Below, in pieces: positions 54,527 through 63,342 of a stretch of 64,000 bases of DNA. Below the pieces are notes generated by a model, which had not been told where the DNA came from, made no database searches, and saw nothing but the letters and a program-made list of their open reading frames with translations. The first letter of the stretch is position 1; each line of letters opens with the position of its first letter. The position numbers were made by a program, and so were the translations under genes. Source of the DNA: Impatiens glandulifera (taxonomy: Eukaryota; Streptophyta; Magnoliopsida; Ericales; Balsaminaceae). The stretch is from NCBI RefSeq assembly GCF_907164915.1, contig NC_061862.1:1054001-1118000 (forward strand). The letters are read 5' to 3'.

Positions 54527-55005
54527 GTCACTCCTTCCTACACCCGGTCATTTTGCTGCACGCACCGGGTGTATCTTTGTTCGACATCTTTATGATCATT
54601 TCAGCTTTATTTATGTTCTTTTCGGTTTAACCTAAGTCATTTTCGGTTTCTACCGGTTACTACTCAGTTTGTTGTTGCATGGACCATTAATGGAAACTAA
54701 TATTTAATTAATGAGGTAACCCCCAACCACCTGAATAATTACTATCCAACCAACTTGGTTACTTTTCAACCAAATCCAACCTCGAGCTCCGCAATAAATT
54801 AAAAGTAACTCCTTCCCAATGCGTTTTGGAAACATAAATATTCTCTTTCTTAATAAGACAAAACTGACATTCAATGCTAATATTTTCCCTCCAAAACCGG
54901 ATCTATATAAAGGGCCACCCTATAATCAATTCAACACATCCTAAAACACAAAACTCTCTTGAAATCTCTTGACCTCTATCTTTCTCTCTCAGCAAAGCCG
55001 TAATC
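54527..55005 (+). promoter_or_regulatory. Putative internal promoter and leader for ORF B
   Basis: TATATAAAG at 54904-54912 in the context CTATATAAAGGGCCACCC, followed by a leader rich in CAAAACTCTCTTGAAATCTC-type pyrimidine runs, and ATG at 55006. The spacing (about 100 bp from TATA to ATG) is typical for a plant gene. Whether it is used is unknown. Confidence 0.5.
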
Positions 55006-55707
55006 ATGCCGAGCCGAACCTTAGGAAACTTCTTGAGCGTCGACTTCGAATCTTGTATGGAACATTGGGACGTAGAAAAAAAAGAGATCATGTTTGAATC
55101 TCTCATTGACAACGGACTTCGAACCTTTCTCGAAGAATCCGGTCCCATACTGATTGATGATGTTAAGACCTTCTTTAGAAGCGCTTGCATCAGAGGCAAC
55201 TACATCGTCTCCACGGTGAGAGACCACACTTTCTGGCTTGATGAAGCCGAATTTGCCTCCATATTCAACTTGCCCACAGAAGGGTTTTCTGACTTCCCAA
55301 CCCAGGTGGGAAGTACTGCAGCCGACCATGCACTGTTCTTCTCTGGAACCGATGTTCCGGTAGAAAACTATGGGGTAAAAACCCGCCTCGCTCATCACAT
55401 CCAACTCCTTCTTGAGATTGTAACCCGGTCTATCATTTGTCAATCTCCAAATCAGCGGTACTCTAAGAACACATACAACATCATGACCCATATTGTTAGC
55501 AACACGGCCATAAATTGGTCAACCGTCATCTTTCAGAACCTGAAAAACATGGTGTTAACCAAGAAAGGTCTCGGTTATGTACCTAACATCAGTAAGCTTA
55601 TTCTCAAGTACCGGCCAGAATTTGGACCGGGCACACCGGCATCTCCCTCGAACATCCTTGACATGGATGCGGTGGAAGAAAGGTTTTCTAAAGTAGTTAT
55701 TACATAA
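55006..55707 (+). CDS. Copia accessory ORF B, plant-transposon domain
   Basis: 233 residues, ATG to TAA, uninterrupted. It is a diverged paralogue of ORF A, with aligned landmarks DNGLRTFLEE, FWLDEAEFASIFNLPTEG, HHIQLLLEIVTRSII and TAINWSTVIFQNLKNMV, then GLGYVPNISKLILKY. It lacks ORF A's basic tail and ends soon after the shared domain, just past GPGTPASPSN. No transmembrane segment or signal peptide is evident, so it does not look like an env protein. Function unknown. It has its own TATA box upstream. Confidence 0.7.
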   Translation: MPSRTLGNFLSVDFESCMEHWDVEKKEIMFESLIDNGLRTFLEESGPILIDDVKTFFRSACIRGNYIVSTVRDHTFWLDEAEFASIFNLPTEGFSDFPTQVGSTAADHALFFSGTDVPVENYGVKTRLAHHIQLLLEIVTRSIICQSPNQRYSKNTYNIMTHIVSNTAINWSTVIFQNLKNMVLTKKGLGYVPNISKLILKYRPEFGPGTPASPSNILDMDAVEERFSKVVIT

Positions 55708-56371
55708 GTTGTATATTTCCATCTTATGTGTGTCTGTTTTCACACCGATCTATCTTTCCGGTTTCTATTCTGTAATGTTTCTTCAATACAATTCTATTTC
55801 AGTCTAAATAACCGAGTCATCTTAATATTTTGAATATCTATCTAAGTAACTGGTTAACATTGTCAAATAACCGCGCTCCTATCCGGTCTCAAAGAAAACC
55901 GCTTAAACTCAAAAGATTGCAAATAGTCTGCTTGTTCAAAATAACCGGTTAACTTTCGATAACCAAACTCTCCGGTTAAATTAAGAAAACCGCAGCATCA
56001 AACGGTTTCAAAGGAGAGATTACGTCATTAAAGTCGAAATCAATAATTTTGGAGGGAAATTTCCCGCCCAAAACTCTCGCTCAAACTTCCCACCTCCTGG
56101 CTTACCGCCCATTGAATTGTCGCCTTTTCGATTGCCGCCATTTCGGTTACTGCCTTTGGCTTCCCGCCCACGGTTTGCCGCCTATTCGGCTTGGAGGGAA
56201 AACTCCCGCCAAATGTTGATGGGACGGTTGGGTTTCCAAACCACACCTATAAAAGGGGCTCTTGGCCATTTCATTCCACTCTCACGCGAAACAGCTTTCT
56301 CTCTCTAAGCTCTCAAATTCTCTCAGCGGTTATTTACTCTCGTGTTTTTCAAACTCTCTCAATCATCTAAG
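55708..56371 (+). promoter_or_regulatory. Putative internal promoter for ORF C with E2F-like sites
   Basis: TATAAAA at 56248-56254 in CACACCTATAAAAGGGGC, closely resembling the LTR's CACCTATAAAAGGAGC, then a CT-rich leader and ATG at 56372. Upstream, 56050-56210 has several CCCGCC words. TTTCCCGC at 56060-56067 is a full E2F consensus; weaker ones are TTCCCGCC at 56161 and CTCCCGCC at 56203. TTGGAGGGAAA precedes two of them. E2F factors drive S-phase genes. Binding here is untested. Confidence 0.5.
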
Positions 56372-57163
56372 ATGGGGCGCAATTCGGCTTTGTTCAAACA
56401 CATGACTCAGGTGGATTTCGAGGAAATCCGACAAAAGGGCACGCCTGCAGCAAAGGAAGTTATTAACCGGGTAACCGAAGCCGGACTTGAGTATTTTCTC
56501 GGTGGTCCCCATGTTCTATATAGAGAAGCGGTTGAAGAATTCTTCAACACCGCAACTCTATCTGGCGACAAGATCACCGCGACTGTCAGCGGTACTGAAT
56601 TCGAGTTAACCGAAGAATCGGTTGCGGAGAGCCTACGCCTTCCAACAGACGGCCAAGATGCCGTGTTGGATCTTGAACTAACAACGTTCGAGGCAGCCTT
56701 CCAGATTCTCTCAGCAACCAAGGAACCGGTGAAAGTATCCTGTAAGAAAGCGACACTTCGACCGGAGTACATACCGCTTTGTGACATCTTCACAAAGTCG
56801 GTTCAGGCGAGAGGTGGAAATTACAACAGCCTCACCATGGCCAAGATCGAGATGCTAGTCGGCTTGATACAAGGTACGAAAGTCAACTGGGCGAAGGAAA
56901 TATTCCACAACTTGAAAGACATGGTGAATCCGGACTCCGTACGGTCATGGGGATACGTCATCCCTCTTGGAAAAATCTTGCTCCATCATAACATCAACAC
57001 CGGTCCTGGTGTCACTATCCCATCAGGAAGGTTAATAAGATCCAAACATTTCCTAGAGAGGAAGCAGCCGGCCCCCGGTTCCACAGGTGGCCGAAAGAAG
57101 AAATCCGCCAAGAAATCGGCCCCGGCAAAAGAAAAGACCGGAAGCAAGGGCAAGGAGAAATAG
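56372..57163 (+). CDS. Copia accessory ORF C, plant-transposon domain with basic tail
   Basis: 263 residues, from the ATG at 56372 to TAG. Third paralogue: EAGLEYFLGG, FELTEESVAESLRLPTDG, PEYIPLCDIFTKSV and GTKVNWAKEIFHNLKDMV, then WGYVIPLGKILLHH. It ends in a lysine-rich tail (GGRKKKSAKKSAPAKEKTG), a likely nuclear-localisation or nucleic-acid-binding region. The acidic text after the TAG reads on in another frame (EEESASTSERTDSEK) toward ORF D, so C and D may once have been one protein of about 850 residues, now separated by at least two frame changes. Confidence 0.7.
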   Translation: MGRNSALFKHMTQVDFEEIRQKGTPAAKEVINRVTEAGLEYFLGGPHVLYREAVEEFFNTATLSGDKITATVSGTEFELTEESVAESLRLPTDGQDAVLDLELTTFEAAFQILSATKEPVKVSCKKATLRPEYIPLCDIFTKSVQARGGNYNSLTMAKIEMLVGLIQGTKVNWAKEIFHNLKDMVNPDSVRSWGYVIPLGKILLHHNINTGPGVTIPSGRLIRSKHFLERKQPAPGSTGGRKKKSAKKSAPAKEKTGSKGKEK

Positions 57164-57377
57164 TATTCTCGGAACCGCCATCACAAATAAGGGATGAGGA
57201 AGAGTCGGCCTCCACGTCTGAACGAACCGATTCTGAGAAAACCGATGAAAAGGTCCGAATGATGAAGAACATTCGGGTACAAGTCCTGATAATACCGGTG
57301 CGGGCGCAAATATTGAGAACGCCGAGGCCGGTGCAGACAACAGTGAGGAGGAGGAGGCTTCCCCTGATAACGACCAG

Positions 57378-58904
57378 ATGAAGGCCGATATTATAGCGCG
57401 CCTAATCCTGGAGGACATTGACCTGCGAGTTCAAGCGGTTGGCGAATTATACTGGGAATGGCACGAGTACCGATTCAACAAACTTTATAAACACATGTTA
57501 CCAGGCCTAACCGACGAACAATGCTTCAGAAGGATGAAGGAGATAGAGGAAATAGTCATGACCCTCACAAACGCCGAAACTCTTCACGAAGTCTTGGACA
57601 GATGCACCATCGTGAGACCGCGAGCTCGGCTACAAAAGCTAACCGGATGTATCCGGAAGCTTAAGGAAAGGTACGTTGAGGGAACACCGGAGGCTAACTT
57701 ACAGCTCTTGGTGTTAGAAAAGCTTGAGACAGTGAAAGGAGAATTCGCTGAAGAAATTGATCGATTTGAGTCGGTGGTCAGACACCGAGAAAAACAGCAC
57801 TCTCTAGCTCCTGAGACCGATGACGGTCAAAATCATGGTGCAACACCTCCTCGGGCGGATCCGGTGATAAACGAAACCGATGAAAGGACGGAGACTCCTC
57901 TCACCGCGCAACTTCAAACTGAACAACCTGGGGTTTCAGAACCGGGCGTCACAGAAGAAAGGGTCAAGATCCTTATTCAAGAGTTTGCAGACTCAACGGT
58001 TCACCCATTAGAGGAGAAAATGAAGAAAACCGTACGCCTGGCACTCCGGTTCGCCGAAAAGACAAGGTATGATCTCGTAAAGGCACAGGACCACATCACA
58101 GCCATCGAAGCTGACTACCGGGACGAAGCGGTTTTGCGCAACAATCATCTTCAACAAACCAAGGCCTTGGAAGATAAGACCTCCGGAATAGCAGATGACT
58201 TGGATCGGATTGAAAGGGAAACCGATCAAGGATTCACAGAGGTAGAAGAGGACCTAGGTTGGAGGGTCACCGATTTGGAACACAAGAATGCGAGTCTTGA
58301 AGACCGCAACGACAAGCTCGAAGCCGACCTCAATGCGCTGACCGCACAAGTAGCTGAATTAATCAAGGCCAAGGTGAATGCTGATACAGCGGTTGAGGAG
58401 GCAAATGCCCGAGCGGCTAAGGAAGTCCAGGATGCGCTGGACGAAGAAGCAAGAATAGCAAAGCAGCCACCGCGACTATCTGAGGAAGAAATAGCCGAGC
58501 GCGAACGAAGGATACTGGCTAAGTATCCGGGACTTGCAAAGTCCGTAGCCGCTCAAGCTGCGGAGGATGCAGAGCGGATAAATGCACAAAAACAAGGGCT
58601 CGAAGAATTTGCAACCGCTCACAAGAAGAAGAAAACGGCGGCCCCTTCCTCTTCGGTTCCGGCAAAACGGAAAAGGAAAACATCAAAGAAGGCTCAAGTA
58701 GTCGGGCTGCTGGAAAGAATCACTGACACAGTTATTGAAAGTCAACCGGACTCGGCTACTCACACCGAAGATGAAGATGAAGAACATCTGGCGGGGCGTT
58801 CTACAAGACAACGAGTCTCCGATACGGCCAGTCAAACGCAACCGGTTAAGAGAAAACGGACCAAGGACATGATGGCAGGCTTCAATTTCTCCGACTCAGA
58901 ATAG
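57378..58904 (+). CDS. Copia accessory ORF D, coiled-coil protein with NLS
   Basis: 508 residues, ATG to TAG, uninterrupted. Residues 1-110 are helical with no named domain. About 210-430 form a long charged coiled coil (HPLEEKMKKTVRLAL, NDKLEADLNALTAQVAEL). Two basic clusters near residues 430 (KRKRKTSKK) and 491 (KRKRTK) look like nuclear-localisation signals, and the last 70 residues are acidic and Ser/Thr-rich. An acidic stretch in this frame extends upstream of the ATG. Known Sirevirus third ORFs encode envelope-like proteins with membrane segments and a coiled coil; no membrane segment is seen here. The ORF has stayed open while gag-pol decayed, but the age of the element is modest, so this alone does not prove selection. 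Confidence 0.7.
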   Translation: MKADIIARLILEDIDLRVQAVGELYWEWHEYRFNKLYKHMLPGLTDEQCFRRMKEIEEIVMTLTNAETLHEVLDRCTIVRPRARLQKLTGCIRKLKERYVEGTPEANLQLLVLEKLETVKGEFAEEIDRFESVVRHREKQHSLAPETDDGQNHGATPPRADPVINETDERTETPLTAQLQTEQPGVSEPGVTEERVKILIQEFADSTVHPLEEKMKKTVRLALRFAEKTRYDLVKAQDHITAIEADYRDEAVLRNNHLQQTKALEDKTSGIADDLDRIERETDQGFTEVEEDLGWRVTDLEHKNASLEDRNDKLEADLNALTAQVAELIKAKVNADTAVEEANARAAKEVQDALDEEARIAKQPPRLSEEEIAERERRILAKYPGLAKSVAAQAAEDAERINAQKQGLEEFATAHKKKKTAAPSSSVPAKRKRKTSKKAQVVGLLERITDTVIESQPDSATHTEDEDEEHLAGRSTRQRVSDTASQTQPVKRKRTKDMMAGFNFSDSE

Positions 58905-59228
58905 GGGCCCCCTTTTCTTAAACTATGTTTATTTCAATGTCTATTTTCGGTTATTTCTCTCTATATATAAAGCTATTTTTGAAATCGGCCTATATTTACT
59001 TTCTCTACATGGTTTTGATAATTTTAAATAAAATAATCAAAAAAGGAGAAATTGTTAAGATAAAAGATAATAATTTTCCAAAATTTTTCTCAAAATTTTT
59101 TCGAAAATTTTTCGAAAAAAATTCTCCCAAGTTAGTTTCAAAAATCCTGTCAAATAAAGAACCGGCCTACGTTTGCAAACTTACAGAGTTTTGATAATTT
59201 TAAATAAAATAATCAAAAAGGGAGAAAT
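58905..59228 (+). other. Duplicated polypurine tracts before the right LTR
   Basis: The block TTTTGATAATTTTAAATAAA through GGAGAAATTGTTA occurs twice: 59013-59060 and 59189-59234. The second, AAAAAGGGAGAAAT, ends directly at the LTR and is the working polypurine tract. Between the copies are AATTTTTCTC/TCGAAAATTTTTCG inverted A/T runs. Multiple polypurine tracts are known from Sireviruses. Confidence 0.8.
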
Positions 59229-60518
59229 TGTTAGATAGAATTAGACCGGTTCACAGAACTTAGCATAAATAAACCTTCCATGCAGGAACAAGGAACCGGA
59301 CCGGTCAAACAAATGAACCGGCTAAGAAGATTAACCGGTCAAGCTATTAAACCGACCAGGAACATTTGGAACATCACCGCACAAAGAAAGGATCGGCCAG
59401 AACTAAAAACCGGAAACACCAGACAGCCGATCAGCCACAAGGTAAAGGAATAACCGGAAGCTGTCCGGTTAAACCAATCACACTGGAAGCCATTCGGTTA
59501 AGTCAAATGACCGACCAGTATAAGAAGACAATTCGGGTATCTGTTGAAGATGATACCAAAGGAACAGACTGAACACTTCCATATCCATACAAGTCTGAGG
59601 AAAGTCTGCAGGCTGCAGAAGACAGTCCTACAGGATCTTTCCACTTCGGGATAAGTCAGAAAGGAGATCTTCCAAGTACAGACAACTATCTAACCAATAG
59701 TTACCACATTGAGTAAAAGACAAACCTAGCAGGTTTGTCTTACACACCGGAAGAACAGACTGCAAAGTCTGCAGAGTTGACCGCCAGGTCTGAAAAGATG
59801 ACCGCAGGGTCTGTATCACTGAACCTCTGCTCAGCCAATCAAATTCAAGGAAGTGAAATATGACCGTTGGGATATTTCACCTATAAAAGGAGCAGAAAAA
59901 ACGGGATACAACACGAGACAAGTGAGAAAAAGTCAGACACAAGTGAACATTTAATTTGCAAGTGATAAGATTGTGTTCTATCTCTAGAGAAAGCCTAAGT
60001 GCTGAAGTTGAAGTGTGTATTTTACAATTTCGGTGTAAATTGTAAGTGTCATCGAGCAGTAAATAAGTCTCGATCGGATTGTACTTGTATTCCTTAGTGA
60101 ATATCCTTCTCGCGGTTTCGAGAGGAAGGGTGACGTAGGAGTTTTATCTCCGAACATCCATAAAATTTGTCTTGTCATTTACTTTCTGCCGGTTCCATTC
60201 TCTAACCGACCTGTACTAACTTACCTACACCGCTCTAACCTACTTAACTCTATCCAAACCGAATCACCATGTTACAAAAACCGACCCATCAATCTTCAAA
60301 CCTTCATCATCCGAAACCGGTTCTGCCTATCATACAAGTGTGCTGCTTCAACCTGAAACAAACCTCTTCCGCGCTTGAACCTAGTTCAAGGGTTTGTGAC
60401 AGTTTGTGTAGTATTGAAACCCCGGTGTTAATCTCTAACAGGATTAATCACCACCCTTTGAGTGAGACGCGCTGACCGGCCCAACTCCGGTCCTCCAGCG
60501 ACGACCTAGATCCTAACA
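59229..60518 (+). repeat. Right LTR of the copia element
   Basis: 1290 bp, TGTTAGAT to CCTAACA. TATA box at 59882-59888. It differs from the left LTR by scattered substitutions and small indels (a few percent by eye). Confidence 0.95.
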
Positions 60519-60831
60519 CATTTGTAACGGTTTTGTTCCACAACCGTTATAGATATGCAACAATAAGAACGTTATAAGTGAAGGCATATCTGTAACGGTT
60601 AATGAATACCCGTTACAGACACTCTATTAGTAACGGTATATTGAAAAACCATTACTGATATGCAATAATAAGAACGTTAAATTAAGTAATATTTGTAACG
60701 TTTAATTGGCCGTTACTGATGTAGTAATATTAGTAACGGTTTTCTATAGCCGTTACTGATAAAATATATTAGTAAGGGCGTTTGAGCGCCGTTACTAGAA
60801 GGCGTTACAGAAGATATATTTTCTACTAGTG
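60519..60831. repeat. CACTA right end: sub-terminal repeats and TIR
   Basis: Continues the array interrupted at 46860 (copies of TTTGTAACGGTTTTG... and TGTAACGGTTAATG). It ends with TTTTCTACTAGTG, the inverse of the left TIR, and the target TAA. Confidence 0.9.
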
Positions 60832-61028
60832 TAAACTTTGCTATCAAAAATAACAATTTGTTTTCCTAAATCTTGAGCATCACAAAAGATCACAAATACT
60901 CAAATAGTTTAGAAGAGATCACATTTCTTATCATTTCGAGATTGAAGATTGAAACTTGAAATGCGACCGAATGAGTTAACTGAATTTGATGTAGAACCGA
61001 GCACGATTTATAATTTAATGGATTGGTA

Positions 61029-63342
61029 GAGCAAACCCAATTCCGATTTTTATTCAAATAAGTCACGTCACTACGGTTCTCAGGAACGATAATCCATCAA
61101 GTGCTCCTCAAGAATAGCAGATGAAATTTTTTGCAGGTGAAGTTCCTCGTGAATAGAGAGGAATTGTGTTTTAGGATGAAGGAGTATGCATTGGTCACAT
61201 GTCCCAAATTGTTTAAAAATAGTTTTCACCGTAGAGAACCTTCCAAATTTAAGACATGTGACCAAGGCATACTTCTTCATCCCGAAACACAGCTACTCTC
61301 CATTCACGAGGAACTTCACATGCATAGAATTTAAGCTACTATTCATTAGGAGCATTCGATGGATTATCGTCCTGAGAACCGCATTAACGTGACTCCTTTG
61401 AATAAAATCGGAATTGAGTTTGCTCTACCCTTTCCATTAGATCCATTACAACAAACTTGGTGGTAATGTTTGACAGATTGATTTTTCATTAAACCTTAGC
61501 AACAAACTCAGGAATTATGTTTGACGCCGTCTTCAAAAAAATGAACAACAATTAATAAAAAAACAAACAACATTGGAGTAAACATAACAACTCAAGTAAG
61601 TAAAATCAGATAATACGCAAAAATTGAATAAACCATAACAAACAATTCAAATCAAGTTTCAATACGTGGATATTATAAACATGCATGCAGAATAAGAACA
61701 TTACAAAATGCTATGTAGATGTAATACGCAAATATTGATGGAGTATCGGATATATATAAACAAAATCATATACACACATAAACCCTAAAAGCTAAGGATT
61801 ATTCATCAATATACACATAAACGGCCAGAATAATAAAAATATTACACATAAACCCTAAACTCACCTAAATATATGAACGAAAAGACATACGAACGATGAT
61901 GAGAGTTGATCGATGATGATGTTGAACTGAGTTGGAGAGTAGAGTCGTGAATGAAAAGGCTCTTTTTAAAATGAGAGCAAATTAAGTTTATATATATGAA
62001 ATATGCGTTTTACTACATCCGCGTTTCATGTAAAACGCGTGAGTTATTATACGGATATTACATGAAACGCAGATATTGTAAAACGCGTATAATGAAAATA
62101 CGCATTTTATAATATCCGTGTTTAATGTAATACGCGTATAATAACTCATGCGTTTTACATGAAATGCGGATGTGGTAATATGCGTTAGTGAGTAGTAAGT
62201 GGGCGCGAGAAAGGCAAGACGGACATTTCTCATAACAAAAATCACATTTTTGCAAGGTTTATGAAGCGTGTGTCATTTTTCGAATTAGACCTAATATTAT
62301 GGTCATTTCGTCAAATTTCCCTTTATAATTCTTCTTCCTTTAATCTTTTGTTTGAGAAATTTGCTTAATTCAAATCGATACCATCGGAAATACTAATTTG
62401 GTGGTTTCGAATTGGAGTTTTATTGTATTTGGATTATGAACAAACATTTGGTTTCGAATTGAATTTGTAGGATTATTTAAATGATCTATTCAATTTATAT
62501 TTTTAACATTTTTTTACTTGACTATCATTTTTATTTATTTATTTAACTATAAAAAAAAGGTGAATTATGATAAGGGTGCGATTAGTCATGCAATTCCCGT
62601 GGCAGGTTGAAAATTAAATTTTATTTATTTTCAAGTATCGGAGGTGCTACATGATGCTTCGTATTCTTATTAAACCTCGTAGCTTAAAATTTTATCAAAA
62701 TTTTATTTATTTTCAAATATCGGAGTGCGTAATGACGTTTCGTTCCTATTAAACCTCGTAACCCAAAAAAAAGGAATTCCCAAAACCATCGTTTGCCATC
62801 ATTCGTCTATCGTTCAGAAACCCGCATTTTTAGTCTGCTTTGTTCATTCGCTTATCGTCGTCATCATTTGATATCCTTCGCTTATCATCCAGAAACCCTA
62901 AACTGTAACATTTTAAGTCGCATGCTCTGTTCTACGTTTCTGTTTTACATCGAGTTTAGTTAAAACTCTTCTAGTCGCATTTCAAGTTCTATACTTTAAT
63001 TTTAATTCAATCTCAAAATAGTAAAAAAATGTCTATTTTTCAAAACTACTTTAATACAGTTTGTGACCTTATTTGATGTTTAGGATTCAGAAAAATAAAT
63101 TATTGTTTTGATGTCTCAAAAAATAACGAAATTTATCAAGCATTACAATATGATAAATTAAAGTGTATAAACTTTGCTATCAAAAATAACAATTTGTTTT
63201 CCTAAATCTTGAACATCACAAAAGATCACAAATACTCAAATAGTTTAGAAGAGATCACATTTCTTATCATTTCGAGATTGAAGATTGAAACTTGAAATAC
63301 GACCGAAAGAGTTAACTGAATTTGATGTAGAACCGAGCACGA
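61029..63342 (+). repeat. 2.3 kb tandem duplication, copy B (uninterrupted)
   Basis: Carries everything in 34092-36220 plus 60832-61005 without the CACTA. At 63161-63180 it reads AAGTGTATAAACTTTGCTAT, the empty site. Differences from copy A are few and scattered. The foldback centre and right arm (61029-62330) are included. Coding: none. Confidence 0.9.

Larger units (their letters stand above)
46861..60518 (+). mobile_element. 13.66 kb Ty1/copia (Sirevirus-type) retrotransposon
   Basis: LTRs at 46861-48151 and 59229-60518 (about 1290 bp each) start TGTTAGAT and end CCTAACA. The 5-bp target duplication CATTT is exact (46856-46860 and 60519-60523). A tRNA-iMet primer site follows the left LTR and a polypurine tract precedes the right. 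Domain order is gag, protease, integrase, reverse transcriptase, RNase H, the copia order. The long gag past the zinc knuckle, the YLDSGCSRHMTG protease and two polypurine-tract copies suggest the Sirevirus lineage. About 5.2 kb of extra coding sequence (53777-58904) follows pol. gag-pol is broken in several places, so the copy cannot move by itself. Confidence 0.95.
36221..60831 (-). mobile_element. CACTA (En/Spm) transposon with nested insertions
   Basis: The ends are perfect 13-bp inverted repeats, CACTAGTAGAAAA and TTTTCTACTAGTG, flanked by the 3-bp duplication TAA (36218-36220 and 60832-60834). Both ends have sub-terminal arrays of GTAACGGTTTT/AAAACCGTTAC. Two transposon genes lie on the minus strand (37013-38770 and 38845-41933). 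A hAT transposase gene (43701-45983) and a complete copia element (46861-60518) are nested inside. Without the copia element the CACTA is about 10.9 kb, normal for an autonomous member. The matching locus at 63161-63180 keeps an uninterrupted TAA, which proves the insertion boundaries. Confidence 0.95.

Noticed and set aside
55021..55491. Minus-strand ORF of 156 codons
   Set aside because: Antisense of accessory ORF B; no motif, and the sense frame has clear paralogues.
53777..58904. Envelope-like gene as in other Sireviruses
   Set aside because: No signal peptide or transmembrane segment could be seen in any of the four ORFs.
60269..60475. ORF of 68 codons near the right end of the copia element
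   Set aside because: Lies within the LTR and has no counterpart function; composition artefact.
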